A stretch of DNA of 64,000 nt from Paraburkholderia acidisoli (GTDB taxonomy: Bacteria; Pseudomonadota; Gammaproteobacteria; Burkholderiales; Burkholderiaceae), in contig NZ_CP046913.1 in the NCBI RefSeq assembly GCF_009789675.1, forward strand, positions 2,480,001-2,544,000. The letters run 5' to 3'. The notes below the pieces were generated by a model. That model had not been told where the DNA came from and ran no database searches. It was given only the letters and a program-made list of their open reading frames with translations. This document shows, piece by piece, positions 25,778-39,771 of the stretch (position 1 is its first letter; the number at the start of each line of letters is the position of its first letter). The translations under genes were made by a program, and so were the position numbers.

Positions 25778-26461
25778 TCAGCCGCCGTTGGGCTTGCGCA
25801 CACCGCCGCCGTCGGGCTTGCGCAGCATCTTCCAGACGCCGCCGATCAGCACCGGCACGATGGCCGCGCCAATGCCAACGAGCACGATCACGTTCAGGTA
25901 CTGGCGAATGAACGGAATGTTGCCGAAGAAGAAGCCGAGCAGCACCAGCAGCAGCACCCAGAACAGCGCGCCCGCGATGTTGAAGAGCTGGAAGCGCTGC
26001 ATGCTCATTTGCGAAACGCCGGCCACGAACGGGGCGAACGTGCGCACGACGGGAATGAAGCGCGCGAGCACGATGGTCTTGCCGCCGTGGCGTTCGTAGA
26101 AGTTGTGGGTCTTTTCGAGCGCGGCGCGGTCGAGGAAACGGTCGAGCCCGCGTATGCGCGTATTGAAGACCTTCGGGCCGATCGCGCGGCCAATCAGGTA
26201 GTTGACCGTGTTGCCCGTGATCGCCGCGACGATCAGCAAAGTGAGCAGCAGGCCGAGATTCATCTCGTGCGTGGCCGCGAACGCGCCGCCGATGAACAGC
26301 AGCGAGTCGCCCGGCAGGAACGGCAGCACCACGAGCCCCGTTTCGCAAAAGACGATCAGGAACAGGACCGCGTAGACCCAGGCACCGTACTGGTGGATGA
26401 AAACGCCGAGAAACTTGTCGATGTGCAAGACAAGGTTGACGAACTGCAGCAACGTATCCAA
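25778..26461 (-). CDS. DedA family membrane protein
   Basis: 227 residues from a TTG start at 26461 (then DTLLQFVNLVLHIDKFLGVF), the usual N-terminus for this family in Burkholderiaceae; the 32 codons upstream lack coding character. Family motifs: FCETGLVVLPFLPGDSLLF with the conserved acidic residues, and VLARFIPVVRTFAPFVAG (R.....F.P..AG). DedA proteins act in phospholipid (C55-P or PE) flipping and proton-motive-force homeostasis, with a role in polymyxin tolerance in Burkholderia. Confidence 0.9.
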   Translation of the reverse strand: MDTLLQFVNLVLHIDKFLGVFIHQYGAWVYAVLFLIVFCETGLVVLPFLPGDSLLFIGGAFAATHEMNLGLLLTLLIVAAITGNTVNYLIGRAIGPKVFNTRIRGLDRFLDRAALEKTHNFYERHGGKTIVLARFIPVVRTFAPFVAGVSQMSMQRFQLFNIAGALFWVLLLVLLGFFFGNIPFIRQYLNVIVLVGIGAAIVPVLIGGVWKMLRKPDGGGVRKPNGG

Positions 26462-26703
26462 AAGTGACCCTTTTTGATCGTGGGCAGCGCACGTTCGAGC
26501 GCGTCGAAACTGCGCGTGCACCGCGTGATTGGCGAGAAGCCGGATTGACCGCGCCATGATACCGAAAGTGCCCGTGCGTCACGAAAAATTCCCGTCAAAT
26601 GCGCGAATCGTTCTCAAAATGGCGCACAAAGCGCGCCATGTCACACCAACGTGGCAGCCGGTCGGGGCCCCGAGTCCGGCGCGCCAACTCGTTATAATTG
26701 CGC

Positions 26704-28860
26704 ATGTCTTCGAATCCCGACCTCACCGGCGCGAGCGACGCCGCCGCCCCGGACCGCGAGCCCACGCCGTCCGCCGCCAGCGCGCCCAGCGGCGCAACCG
26801 ATCACGACGGTCACGCCAGCGGCCGCGGCGCGCAGCCCGCGCGCGCGATCCAAGCGCTGCCCGACCAGCTCATCAGCCAGATCGCCGCGGGCGAAGTGGT
26901 CGAGCGCCCCGCTTCGGTCGTCAAGGAACTGCTCGAAAACGCGCTGGACGCGGGCGCGACCACGCTGCGCATCCTGCTCGACGAAGGCGGCGTCAAACGC
27001 ATTTCCATCGCCGACGACGGCTGCGGCATTCCCGAAGCCGAATTGCCGCTCGCGCTGCTGCGCCACGCCACCAGCAAGATCCGCTCGCTCGCCGAACTCG
27101 AAAGCGTCGCCACGCTCGGGTTTCGCGGCGAAGCGCTGGCGTCGATCGCCTCGGTCGCCGACATGTCGATCACGAGCCGCAGCGCCGACGCCGCGCACGC
27201 CGTGAAAATCGACGCGAACACGGGCGCGATTTCGCCCGCCGCGGGCGGCCAGGGCACCACCATCGAAGTGCGCGAGCTGTACTTCAACACGCCCGCGCGC
27301 CGCAAATTCCTCAAGAGCGAGCAGACCGAACTCGGCCACTGCCTCGAAATGATCCGCCGCAGCGCGCTCGCGCGGCCGGACGTGGCGATCTCGGTGCTGC
27401 ACAACGGCCGCGCGGTCGAGCACTGGAACGCGAGCGATCCGTCCACGCGCGTTTCGAAGATCCTCGGCGAGGTGTTCGCCACGGCGCACCTGCCGCTCGA
27501 CGAGCGCGCCGGGCCGCTCGCCGTGTACGGCTGCGCGGGTCTGCCCACGGCCAGCCGCAATCGCGCCGACCAGCAGTACTTCTTCGTGAACGGCCGCTTC
27601 GTGCGCGACAAGCTGCTCACGCACGCGGTGCGCGCCGCCTACGAAGACGTGCTGCACGGCGACCGCTATCCGTCCTACGTGCTGTTCCTCGATCTGCCGC
27701 CCGAAGCGGTGGACGTGAACGTGCATCCCTCGAAGATCGAAGTGCGCTTCCGCGACTCGCGCTCGATCCACCAGTTCGTGTTCCACGCCGTGCAGCGCGC
27801 GCTCGCGCGTCACGCGGGCGCCTCGCCGGAAACCACTTCCGGCGGTCACGCCGCGCTGATCGAGCCGCGTGCGATTCCGGGCGCGGGCGTGCTCGGCGGC
27901 TCGGTCGGGCTCGCCTCGGGCGCGTCGCCGGCCGCCGCGAACTTCGGCAGCGCACGCGCGCCGGGCGGTTTCGGCGCCGACGGCAAATTCGGCACGGCGA
28001 GCGTCGCGAGCAGCTTCGGCGGCGCCAGTTCAGGGCCGATGTCGCATGGCGCCGGTCATGCCGGTGGAAATAGCAGCGGCAACACGTGGCAACGTCAGTC
28101 GCGCATGACGCAAGGCAATCTGCCCGTCGCGCAGCCGCTCGCGCTCTACGACGCGCTGTTCGGCCGCAAGGATATTGGCGCGGGCACGCCGCAAGGCACG
28201 ACGGTGCTGCAAGCCGAAGACGCCGCCGGCACGACGGAAACCGCCCGCGCGCCGCAACATCTCGAAGCGCACGACGATCATCCGCTCGGCTTCGCGCTCG
28301 GCCAGGTGCACGGCATCTACGTGCTCGCGCAGAACGCGCGCGGCCTCGTGATCGTCGACATGCACGCCGCGCACGAACGCATTCTCTACGAGCAGTTCAA
28401 GCACGCGCTCGCCGAACGTTCGCTCGCCGTGCAGCCCTTGCTGATCCCGATCTCGATGCCGGCCGATCCCGTGGAAACCGGCACCGTCGAGGAAGAAAAG
28501 GCCACGCTCGAAGCGCTCGGCTTCGACCTCGCCGTGCTCTCGCCCACCTCCATCGCGATCCGCGCGGTGCCCGCATTGCTCAAGGACGCCGACCTGCAGG
28601 CGCTCGCGCGCGCCGTACTCGCCGACCTGCACGCCTATGGCGGCTCGCGCGTGCTCACCGAGCGTCAGCACGAAATGCTCGGCACGCTCGCGTGCCACCA
28701 CGCGGTGCGCGCGAACCGCCGCCTCACGCTCGACGAGATGAACGCGCTGCTGCGCCAGATGGAAGCGACCGAGCGCGCCGATCAGTGCAACCACGGCCGC
28801 CCGACGTGGTACCAACTCACGCTCGCCGATCTCGATCGGCTTTTCATGCGCGGTCAATGA
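26704..28860 (+). CDS. mutL: DNA mismatch repair protein MutL
   Basis: 718 residues. The GHKL ATPase N-terminal domain is preceded by about 50 low-complexity residues: [55 protein letters not shown] transducer domain, a Gly/Ser-rich linker (about 390-470) and a C-terminal dimerisation domain follow. The latter has [22 protein letters not shown] and CNHGRPTW, which match the endonuclease motifs of MutL from bacteria lacking MutH (DQHA-type with Met for Gln). ATG 26704 lies only 5 bases after a TATAAT hexamer and has no Shine-Dalgarno. Confidence 0.95.
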   Translation: MSSNPDLTGASDAAAPDREPTPSAASAPSGATDHDGHASGRGAQPARAIQALPDQLISQIAAGEVVERPASVVKELLENALDAGATTLRILLDEGGVKRISIADDGCGIPEAELPLALLRHATSKIRSLAELESVATLGFRGEALASIASVADMSITSRSADAAHAVKIDANTGAISPAAGGQGTTIEVRELYFNTPARRKFLKSEQTELGHCLEMIRRSALARPDVAISVLHNGRAVEHWNASDPSTRVSKILGEVFATAHLPLDERAGPLAVYGCAGLPTASRNRADQQYFFVNGRFVRDKLLTHAVRAAYEDVLHGDRYPSYVLFLDLPPEAVDVNVHPSKIEVRFRDSRSIHQFVFHAVQRALARHAGASPETTSGGHAALIEPRAIPGAGVLGGSVGLASGASPAAANFGSARAPGGFGADGKFGTASVASSFGGASSGPMSHGAGHAGGNSSGNTWQRQSRMTQGNLPVAQPLALYDALFGRKDIGAGTPQGTTVLQAEDAAGTTETARAPQHLEAHDDHPLGFALGQVHGIYVLAQNARGLVIVDMHAAHERILYEQFKHALAERSLAVQPLLIPISMPADPVETGTVEEEKATLEALGFDLAVLSPTSIAIRAVPALLKDADLQALARAVLADLHAYGGSRVLTERQHEMLGTLACHHAVRANRRLTLDEMNALLRQMEATERADQCNHGRPTWYQLTLADLDRLFMRGQ

Positions 28861-29843
28861 CGTCAGCAACGCAACCCGAAGCGGGCGGCGCGGCACTGCG
28901 CGTCGCCTGCCTGCTCGGCCCCACGGCCTCGGGCAAGACCGCGGCCGCGCTCGCCTATGCCGAGCAGGCGGCCGCGCGCGGGCGCACGGTCGAGATCGTC
29001 AGTGTCGATTCGGCGCTCGTCTATCGCGAGATGGATATCGGCACGGCCAAGCCCGATGCGGCCGAACGCGCGGCGGTCGTGCATCACCTGATCGATATCG
29101 TCGATCCCGCCGACGCCTACTCCGCCGCCAACTTTCGCGCCGACGCGCTGCGCGTGACGAACGAGATCGTCGCGCGCGGGAACGTGCCGCTGCTGGTGGG
29201 CGGCACGATGCTCTACTACAAGGCGCTCACGCAGGGGCTCAACGATCTGCCCGGCGCGGACCCCGCGGTGCGCGCGCAACTCGACGCCGAAGCCGCGCGC
29301 GACGGCTGGCCCGCGCTGCACGCGCGCCTCGCCGCGATCGATCCGCCCACGGCCGCGCGCCTCGCGCCCAACGACTCGCAGCGCATCCAGCGCGCGCTCG
29401 AAATCTTCCTGCTGGCCGGTCAGCCGATGTCGGTGCTGCTCGCCGCGCCGCCCACGCGCGAGGACGACGCCGCCCGCTACCGTTTCGTGCCGATCGCGCT
29501 CGAGCCGTCGGATCGCGCGGTGCTGCACGCACGCATCGCGGCGCGCTTCGACACGATGCTCGCGCACGGTTTTCTCGACGAAGTGAGGGCATTGCGCGCG
29601 CGCGGCGACCTCACGCCCGACCTGCCCTCGATGCGCTGCGTCGGCTATCGGCAAGCGTGGGAATACCTCGACGGCGAGATCGACTACGACACCATGCGCG
29701 ACAAAGGCGTGTTCGCGACGCGCCAGTTGTGCAAGCGCCAGCTCACGTGGCTGCGCGCGATGCCGGAGCGCGTGCTGATCGATTGCTGCGCCGGCGACGC
29801 GACGGCGCAGGCGGTCCACGCCGTGGCGCAGGTGGCTGGCTAA
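28857..29843 (+). CDS. miaA: tRNA dimethylallyltransferase MiaA
   Basis: 328 residues. The P-loop GPTASGKT at residues 21-28, then [32 protein letters not shown] and [11 protein letters not shown] are the MiaA signature blocks. It makes i6A37 in tRNAs reading UNN codons. It overlaps mutL by ATGA, so the two are translationally coupled, as in many proteobacteria. Confidence 0.97.
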   Translation: MTSATQPEAGGAALRVACLLGPTASGKTAAALAYAEQAAARGRTVEIVSVDSALVYREMDIGTAKPDAAERAAVVHHLIDIVDPADAYSAANFRADALRVTNEIVARGNVPLLVGGTMLYYKALTQGLNDLPGADPAVRAQLDAEAARDGWPALHARLAAIDPPTAARLAPNDSQRIQRALEIFLLAGQPMSVLLAAPPTREDDAARYRFVPIALEPSDRAVLHARIAARFDTMLAHGFLDEVRALRARGDLTPDLPSMRCVGYRQAWEYLDGEIDYDTMRDKGVFATRQLCKRQLTWLRAMPERVLIDCCAGDATAQAVHAVAQVAG

Positions 29844-30259
29844 GCGGCGCACGCCGCCGGCTGTTGCGCCTGGTTGTTATGCCGGGCTGCCATCCCCGCT
29901 GCCAGCCCTTTTCCCGGCACGAATAATCCGCCGCGCGCCGTTGTGCGCCACAGCATGGCGCCCCGCCCCTGCGGCGCGCTTGCTCGCCTTGTCATGCCGA
30001 CCGATCTCACCGCAGCGCGCCACCGAAACCCGGCGCCCTTCGCTTGACTTTCGACCGCCCCGATACGATCATTCGTTCATCAATCGAGCATTTGCTCGAT
30101 CTTCAGCCGCCCGTTGCCCCATGCCCGCCGCCACGATTCCCGTAGCGGGCCAGCAATGTGCGGCCATGAAAAAAGCCTTATCGACATGGCAGATGCCCGT
30201 CCTGCGCCCCGACGCCGTCAGCGCGTCGGCGTGCGGCGCGGCGAACAACGGAGACACTC
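29844..30259. other. Intergenic region upstream of the polyol dehydrogenase
   Basis: Contains a possible weak terminator for mutL-miaA (stem GGGCTG 29884-29889 / CAGCCC 29903-29908, then TTTT) and the promoter/operator of the next operon at 30044-30100. No gene was seen. Confidence 0.6.
30044..30100 (+). promoter_or_regulatory. Promoter and operator of the arabinitol dehydrogenase-xylB-regulator operon
   Basis: TTGACT at 30044-30049, a 17-bp spacer and GATCAT at 30067-30072 form a sigma-70-like promoter. A palindrome ATCGAGCA-TT-TGCTCGAT at 30083-30100 lies over the expected transcription start. The 35-bp stretch 30066-30100 matches 29 of 35 positions of the element upstream of the divergent ABC transporter operon (40631-40665), indicating a common regulator. 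Confidence 0.75.
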
Positions 30260-31666
30260 ATGGACAATGACCGCAGCGGCGCACACGTGATCCTGCACAT
30301 CGGCGCCGGCTCGTTTCATCGCGCGCATCAGGCGTGGTATCTGCAACGCGTGAACGAGGCGCGCCAGCCCGGCGAGCCCGCGTGGTCGCTCACCGTCGGC
30401 AATATCCGCTCCGACATGAACGCCGTGCTCGACGCGCTCGCCGCGCAAAACGGCGTCTACACGCTCGAAACCGTCACGCCGCAAGGCGAGCGCGCCTACG
30501 AAACCATCCGCTCGATCCAGCGCGTGCTGCCGTGGTCGGCGGACCTCGCGGGCCTCGTGGAAGCGGGCTCGGACGACGCCTGCAAGATCATCTCGTTCAC
30601 GGTGACCGAAGGCGGCTACTACCTCGACGAGCACGACCGCCTCGACACCGCCAATCCCGACCTCGCCGCCGACCTCGCGGGCGGCCGCACCACCATCTAC
30701 GGCGCGCTCGCCGCGATTCTGGAAGCGCGCAAGGCGCGCGGCGGCCGCCCCGTCACGCTGCAAACCTGCGACAACCTGCGCAGCAACGGCAAGCGCTTTC
30801 ACGCGGGCATGCGCGAGTTCCTCGCGCTGCGCGGCGCGACCGAACTGCGCGACTGGTTCGACGCCAACACGGCCTGCCCGGACTCGATGGTGGACCGCAT
30901 CACCCCGCGGCCCACGCCCGACGTGGCCGAGCGCGTGAAAGCCGCGACCGGTTTCGACGACAAGTGCCCGGTGATGGGCGAGGCGTTCATCCAGTGGGTG
31001 ATCGAGGATCACTTCTGCGCGGGCCGCCCGGCGTGGGAGCGCGCGGGCGCGGAACTCGTCGAATCGGTGATGCCGTACGAGGAAGCCAAGATCCGCATTC
31101 TCAACGCCACGCACAGCTGCATTGCGTGGGCGGGCACGCTGATCGGCCTCGACTACATTCACGAAGGCACGAACGACCCCGACATCCGCAGCTTCGCGCG
31201 CGAATACGTGAGCGAAGACGTGATTCCGTGCCTCACGCCGAGTCCGCTCGACCTGAACAAGTATCGCGACGTCGTGCTCGAACGCTTCAGCAATCCGTAT
31301 ATCCAGGACACGAACCAGCGCGTGGCCGCCGACGGCTTCTCGAAGATCCCCGGCTTCATCGCGCCCACGCTCGCCCAGCGCATCGCCAAAGGCGCGACGC
31401 CTGCCGCCACGGCCGTGCTGCCCGCGCTGTTCCTGCGCTTTCTCGAACGCTGGCACACGGGCACGCTGCCGTATCGCTACCAGGACGGCGTGATGGACGA
31501 AGCGGCCGTGCATCGCCTGTTCGAAAGCGCCGATCCGGTCGCCGTGTTCCTCGCCGACAAACTGCTGTGGGGCGGTCTCGCCGACAACCCCACGCTCGGC
31601 GCCGCCGTTCGCGATGCGCTCGCGCGCGTCGACGCGTGGCTCGCCTCGCGCGGCTTTGGCGTTTGA
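30260..31666 (+). CDS. dalD: Mannitol dehydrogenase family protein, probably D-arabinitol 4-dehydrogenase
   Basis: 468 residues, polyol-specific long-chain dehydrogenase family. N-terminal NAD-binding segment HIGAGSFHRAHQAWYLQRV; the catalytic helix contains KIRILNATHSCIAW (the conserved K...N..H set). Length and the IGAGSFHRAHQ start fit DalD (D-arabinitol to D-xylulose) better than mannitol 2-dehydrogenase. The downstream xylulokinase supports this, since D-xylulose would be its substrate. Mannitol or sorbitol activity cannot be excluded. Confidence 0.83.
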   Translation: MDNDRSGAHVILHIGAGSFHRAHQAWYLQRVNEARQPGEPAWSLTVGNIRSDMNAVLDALAAQNGVYTLETVTPQGERAYETIRSIQRVLPWSADLAGLVEAGSDDACKIISFTVTEGGYYLDEHDRLDTANPDLAADLAGGRTTIYGALAAILEARKARGGRPVTLQTCDNLRSNGKRFHAGMREFLALRGATELRDWFDANTACPDSMVDRITPRPTPDVAERVKAATGFDDKCPVMGEAFIQWVIEDHFCAGRPAWERAGAELVESVMPYEEAKIRILNATHSCIAWAGTLIGLDYIHEGTNDPDIRSFAREYVSEDVIPCLTPSPLDLNKYRDVVLERFSNPYIQDTNQRVAADGFSKIPGFIAPTLAQRIAKGATPAATAVLPALFLRFLERWHTGTLPYRYQDGVMDEAAVHRLFESADPVAVFLADKLLWGGLADNPTLGAAVRDALARVDAWLASRGFGV

Positions 31667-31806
31667 AGCGTTCGACGGGTTCGACGCGTTCCGCCTGTTT
31701 TTTTACGCTACACGCGCCGCGCGCGCCCTTGGGGTCGGCGCGCATGGCGCCGCGGGCGGCGCGCGGCTAAAGTAGCGCCAACTTCCTCACGTTTTTCCGC
31801 GCGCTC

Positions 31807-33288
<1,482 letters not shown>

Positions 33289-33345
33289 CGCGCCTTTCGC
33301 CGCGAACGCCCCACTTTCGTCATCCCGCGAGCCCAGATTCACACC

Positions 33346-34293
33346 GTGCCCAAGTCCACCGAAAAACTCGATCTCGCGACCCGCGCCGCCTGGCTCTACT
33401 ACGTGGCCGGCAACACCCAGAACGAGATCGCCGAAAAGCTCCAGGTGTCGCGCCCGGTCGCGCAGCGCCTCGTCGCGTTCGCGGTCGAGAAGAACCTGAT
33501 TCGCGTGCGCGTCGATCATCGGCTCGCCGACTGTCTCGCGCTCGCGGATCAATTGTCGAAGCGCTACGGGCTTTCGGCCTGCGAAGTCGTGCCCGTCGAC
33601 AACGACACGCCCGAGGAAATCGACCGCAAGCTGGCCGTGGCGGGCGCCCAGGTGATGGAGCGCTACCTCGCCGAAGAACGGCCGATGGTGGTGGCCGTGA
33701 GCAGCGGCCGTACGCTCAAGGCCGCCGTCGACCAGATCGCGCAGCTGGAGCGGCCGCAGCACCGTCTCGTGTCGATGGTGGGCGCGATCGCGCAGGACGG
33801 CTCCTCGAACCGCTACGACGTCGCGCTGCACATCTCCGAAAAAACCGGCGGCAAGCATTTCCTGCTGCCCGCGCCGCTCATGGCCGACAGCGAGGCCGAG
33901 CGCGCGCAATGGTGCAATCACCGGCTGTATCGCATTGTCGAGTCGCTCTCGGGCGAGGCCGATGTCGCGTTCGTCGGTATCGGCAATATTGGCGAGCATT
34001 GTCCGCTGCACGAAGACGGCTTCATCACCTCCGGCGAAGTGCGCGAGCTGATGCAACAGGGCGCGGTGGCCGAAATGCTCGGTCTGCCGATCGACGCGGC
34101 GGGCAAGCGCGTGGATTCGGCCACGGGCCGCCGCGTGACGAGCGTCTATCTCGACTCGCCGCCGAAGCGCCCGACCATCGGTTTCGCGGGCGGCGAACGC
34201 AAGCGCCGCGCGGTGCTCGCCGCGCTCAACGGCGGCTGGCTCTCTGGACTCGTCACCGACGAGTTGTGCGCGCGCGCGGCGCTCGAAGGCTGA
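33346..34293 (+). CDS. SorC family sugar-binding transcriptional regulator
   Basis: 315 residues from GTG 33346. The N-terminal helix-turn-helix (LYYVAGNTQNEIAEKLQVSRP) is followed by a SorC/DeoR-type sugar-phosphate-binding domain, including VAVSSGRTLKAAVDQI, VGIGNIG and GFAGGERKRRAVLAAL. It responds to a phosphorylated sugar in characterised members. It lies between the two converging polyol operons and is the best candidate for binding the shared palindrome upstream of both. Confidence 0.9.
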   Translation: MPKSTEKLDLATRAAWLYYVAGNTQNEIAEKLQVSRPVAQRLVAFAVEKNLIRVRVDHRLADCLALADQLSKRYGLSACEVVPVDNDTPEEIDRKLAVAGAQVMERYLAEERPMVVAVSSGRTLKAAVDQIAQLERPQHRLVSMVGAIAQDGSSNRYDVALHISEKTGGKHFLLPAPLMADSEAERAQWCNHRLYRIVESLSGEADVAFVGIGNIGEHCPLHEDGFITSGEVRELMQQGAVAEMLGLPIDAAGKRVDSATGRRVTSVYLDSPPKRPTIGFAGGERKRRAVLAALNGGWLSGLVTDELCARAALEG

Positions 34294-34360
34294 ACGCGCG
34301 CGCCCGCCCGCGCGCGACGCGGCGCGATCACGGCGCGCCCAGCACGCACGGCACGCCGGC

Positions 34361-34389
34361 AAAAAAAAGCGCCCGCACGTAGCGGGCGC
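34361..34389 (-). terminator. Terminator of the polyol ABC operon (minus strand)
   Basis: Stem GCGCCCGC/GCGGGCGC with loop ACGTA, with eight A on the left, i.e. a U-tract on the minus-strand transcript. It lies about 95 bases after the ATPase gene. Confidence 0.88.
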
Positions 34390-34485
34390 AATATCTCAGA
34401 CAACTACCACCTCGGTACGACACACGCTCGACGCGCCGCCAACAGGGGAGAAAGGCGGCGCGCCCTCCTGCAACGACCCTTCGAT

Positions 34486-35589
<1,104 letters not shown>

Positions 35590-35663
35590 GATGTGTCTCC
35601 GGTGCGGGCGGCGCATCGTGCGCGCCGCCGTGTCACTGCGGTTGAATCCGCGTAAGCAGGGGC

Positions 35664-36380
35664 TCAGTGCGAGCCCACCGCCGTGTTGTGCAGCCACTGC
35701 GCCACGCGTGCGGGCAGCGTCGTCATGTCGTCGAAAATCTCGCTCGCGCCCGCTTCGAGCAGTTCGCGCGCATGCGCCTCGCCGCCCACGTGCGTGCCGC
35801 CGACGAAGCCCAGCACCGTCATGCCCGCCGCGCGCGCCGCGCTCACGCCCGTCACGCTGTCCTCGACCACGAGGCAGGCGCCGGGCGCGACGCCCAGACC
35901 CTGGGCCGCCGCGAGATAAACGTCGGGCGCGGGCTTCGGCTTCGCGACGATATCGGCGCAATACACGCGCTCGCCGAAGAAGCGTTCGAGCCCGTTGCGC
36001 GCGAGCACTTCGCGCACCACTTCGGTGTAGCTGTTGCTCGCGCAGGCCTTCGTGAGCGCGACGCCTTCGAGCGCCGCGATCACGCCGGGAAAGAGCGGCG
36101 CCTGGCGCGCTTCGGCTTCGGCCACGTGGCGGATCGCGTCGACGTCGGCGGCCGTGAGCGTGCGCCCGAGCGCCTCGCCCGCGCCCGCCAGCACGCGCTC
36201 GATGCGTTGCCCGAGCAGCGGCATCACGACCGGCGCGACGTTCGTGCCGGGCCAGCGCGCTTCGAGTTCGCGCACCAGCACGGCGGCGGCCACGGCTTCG
36301 CTGTCGATCAGCACGCCGTCGCAGTCGCAGATGAGCGCTTCGATCGCTTTCGCTTCCCTCGTCCGTGCATCGATCGTCAT
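35664..36380 (-). CDS. HAD family sugar-phosphatase-like hydrolase
   Basis: 238 residues, HAD subfamily IA. Motif [12 protein letters not shown], motif II ASNS, motif [12 protein letters not shown], motif [14 protein letters not shown]. Its start overlaps the permease stop by one base (TAATG). It may dephosphorylate a toxic or non-productive sugar phosphate formed during polyol growth; the substrate is not known. Confidence 0.88.
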   Translation of the reverse strand: MTIDARTREAKAIEALICDCDGVLIDSEAVAAAVLVRELEARWPGTNVAPVVMPLLGQRIERVLAGAGEALGRTLTAADVDAIRHVAEAEARQAPLFPGVIAALEGVALTKACASNSYTEVVREVLARNGLERFFGERVYCADIVAKPKPAPDVYLAAAQGLGVAPGACLVVEDSVTGVSAARAAGMTVLGFVGGTHVGGEAHARELLEAGASEIFDDMTTLPARVAQWLHNTAVGSH

Positions 36381-37258
36381 TACTTGACCGCTCCGAACGT
36401 GAGACCGCGCACGAGTTGTTTCTGCGAGAGCCAGCCGACGATCAGCACCGGCGCCACCGCGAGCAGCGAAGCGGCCGAGAGCTTCGCCCAGAACAGACCT
36501 TCAGGGCTCGAATACGAGGCGATGAACACCGTGAGCGGCGCCGCGTTCGAGCTGGACAGGTTGATGCTCCAGAATGCTTCGTTCCACGAAAGGATGATGA
36601 GCAGGAGCGCCGTGGACGCGAGGCCCGGCACCGCCATCGGCATGAGCAGATAGACGATCTCCTGCCACGTGGCCGCGCCGTCCATGCGGCCCGCTTCGAG
36701 AATGTCGCGCGGAATCTCGTTGAAGTACGTGTACGCCATCCACACGGCAATCGGCAGATTGATGAGCGTGTAGACGATGATGAGTCCGCTCACCGTGTCG
36801 AGCAGCCCGGTGTTCTTCCACAGCAGGTAGATCGGCACCAGCACGCCCACGGAAGGCATCATCTTGGTCGAGAGCATCCACAGCAGCACCTTCTGCGTGC
36901 GATGGTTCGGGAAGAACGCCATCGCGTACGCGGCGGGCACGGCGAGGATCAGGCAGACGACCGTCACGCCCGCCGAGATCAGCACCGAATTCCACGCGAA
37001 CGCGAAGTAGTTGCTGCGCGCGAACACCTCGCGGAAGCTGTCGAGCGTCGGCATGAAGAAGATCGTCGGGATGTACGCCTGCTGCTCGGTCTTGAAGGCA
37101 GTGATCGTCATCCAGAAGATCGGGAAGAACAGCGCGATCGCAATCAGCCACGCGAGCAGCCCCGGCACCACGCGGCCGAGGAACTGCAACGGCGACGACC
37201 GGTTGACCGCGTGCTTCGACTCGGGCGCGCGCGCATGCGTTGCGGTGACTTGGCTCAT
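36380..37258 (-). CDS. Polyol ABC transporter permease (SmoG/MalG type)
   Basis: 292 residues, six membrane helices. The EAA loop is [24 protein letters not shown]. An N-terminal cytoplasmic extension (about 20 residues) precedes helix 1. Start ATG 37258 overlaps the partner permease stop by ATGA. It forms the transmembrane pore with the SmoF-type permease. Confidence 0.93.
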   Translation of the reverse strand: MSQVTATHARAPESKHAVNRSSPLQFLGRVVPGLLAWLIAIALFFPIFWMTITAFKTEQQAYIPTIFFMPTLDSFREVFARSNYFAFAWNSVLISAGVTVVCLILAVPAAYAMAFFPNHRTQKVLLWMLSTKMMPSVGVLVPIYLLWKNTGLLDTVSGLIIVYTLINLPIAVWMAYTYFNEIPRDILEAGRMDGAATWQEIVYLLMPMAVPGLASTALLLIILSWNEAFWSINLSSSNAAPLTVFIASYSSPEGLFWAKLSAASLLAVAPVLIVGWLSQKQLVRGLTFGAVK

Positions 37259-38196
37259 TTTTCGTACTCCCCTTTGAGGTTGCGCGCGAGCATGCGCACG
37301 AGGAAGAACGACACGATGTTCGCGAGCACGACAGCGAGAATGCCGCCGGCGGAAGCGATACCCACGTCGAACTGCTGCAGGCCCATCGAGTAGATCAGGT
37401 AAGTGAGGTTGGTGGTCGCGTTGCCGGGACCGCCGCCCGTGGTCGTGTAGATCTCGGCGAAGATCGACAGCAGGAAGATCGACTCCATCATCACGACCAC
37501 GGCAATCGCGCGTCGCAGGTGCGGCAGCGTGATGTAGAAGAACATCGAGATCGCGCCCGCGCCGTCGATCTTCGCGGCTTCCTTCTGCTCCTGGTCGAGC
37601 GATTGAATCGCCGTGAACAGAATGAGGAACGCGAACGGCAGCCACTGCCACGAAACGATCATGATGACCGCGAAGAGCGGATAGTCGGCGAACCAGTCGA
37701 TCGGCGTCATGCCCATCGAGCGCATCGCGATGGCCACGAGGCCATACACCGGATGCAGGATCATGTTCTTCCAGATCAGCGCGGAGACCGTTGGCATGAC
37801 GAAGAACGGCGCGATCGCGAAGAGACGCGCGATGCCCTGGCCGACGAACTTGCGGTCGAACAGCACGGCCATCAGCACGCCGCCGATCACCGTGATGAGA
37901 AGCACCGCCACGATCAGCTCGATGGTGTGCACGATCGACGGCACGAACGAGGGATCGGTGGCGAGGTACTTGTAATTGTCGATACCGGCGAAACCCTTGA
38001 GGTCGGGGTTCAGCAGGTTGTATCGCGTGAACGAATACCAGATCGTCATCGCGAGCGGGATCGTCATCCACAGCAACAGCACCGCGACGGACGGCGAAAC
38101 CAGCCAGCGCGACGCCGAGCGGCGCTGCTCGACTTGCTGGGAATTTTGGGCGCGCGCTCGATTGAACATAGGCATGGGGAGATGGAGATGACGCAT
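37255..38196 (-). CDS. Polyol ABC transporter permease (SmoF/MalF type)
   Basis: 313 residues, six membrane helices. EAA loop region SLDQEQKEAAKIDGAGAISMFFYI; the conserved YTTTGGGPGNATTNLTYLIY loop is typical of CUT1 MalF-like permeases for sugar alcohols. ATG 38196 follows GAAAGGTGG; an in-frame start at 38244 would run into the intercistronic hairpin. Confidence 0.93.
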   Translation of the reverse strand: MRHLHLPMPMFNRARAQNSQQVEQRRSASRWLVSPSVAVLLLWMTIPLAMTIWYSFTRYNLLNPDLKGFAGIDNYKYLATDPSFVPSIVHTIELIVAVLLITVIGGVLMAVLFDRKFVGQGIARLFAIAPFFVMPTVSALIWKNMILHPVYGLVAIAMRSMGMTPIDWFADYPLFAVIMIVSWQWLPFAFLILFTAIQSLDQEQKEAAKIDGAGAISMFFYITLPHLRRAIAVVVMMESIFLLSIFAEIYTTTGGGPGNATTNLTYLIYSMGLQQFDVGIASAGGILAVVLANIVSFFLVRMLARNLKGEYEK

Positions 38197-38218
38197 GAGG
38201 ACCACCTTTCTCGGTTGC

Positions 38219-38290
38219 GCGCCGGCGGGGGACCGGCGCCGCACTGCGTCGCCTGCGCGCGCGGAACCGGGCGGCCCCGCGCGCGCAGGC
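38219..38290. repeat. Two intercistronic hairpins between the binding-protein and permease genes
   Basis: The major stem is 14 bp, GCCTGCGCGCGCGG at 38251-38264 pairing with 38277-38290. A smaller stem GCGCCGG/CCGGCGC lies at 38219-38239. Neither has a T-tract. They follow the binding-protein stop (38344 on the minus strand). Such structures commonly protect the 3' end of the binding-protein mRNA. Confidence 0.7.
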
Positions 38291-38343
38291 GTAACTACCG
38301 AAGTGACTGCGGACTACTTACGGCACGGCTCGTGACCGCACCG

Positions 38344-39678
<1,335 letters not shown>

Positions 39679-39771
39679 GGCGTTGTCTCCTTGTTTGTTA
39701 CGTTATTCGCGCCAGGCCGGTCGTGAGGGTTCTGGCATGGGTTGCAAGGGTTGCACAGCGGTCGGTGTGGC

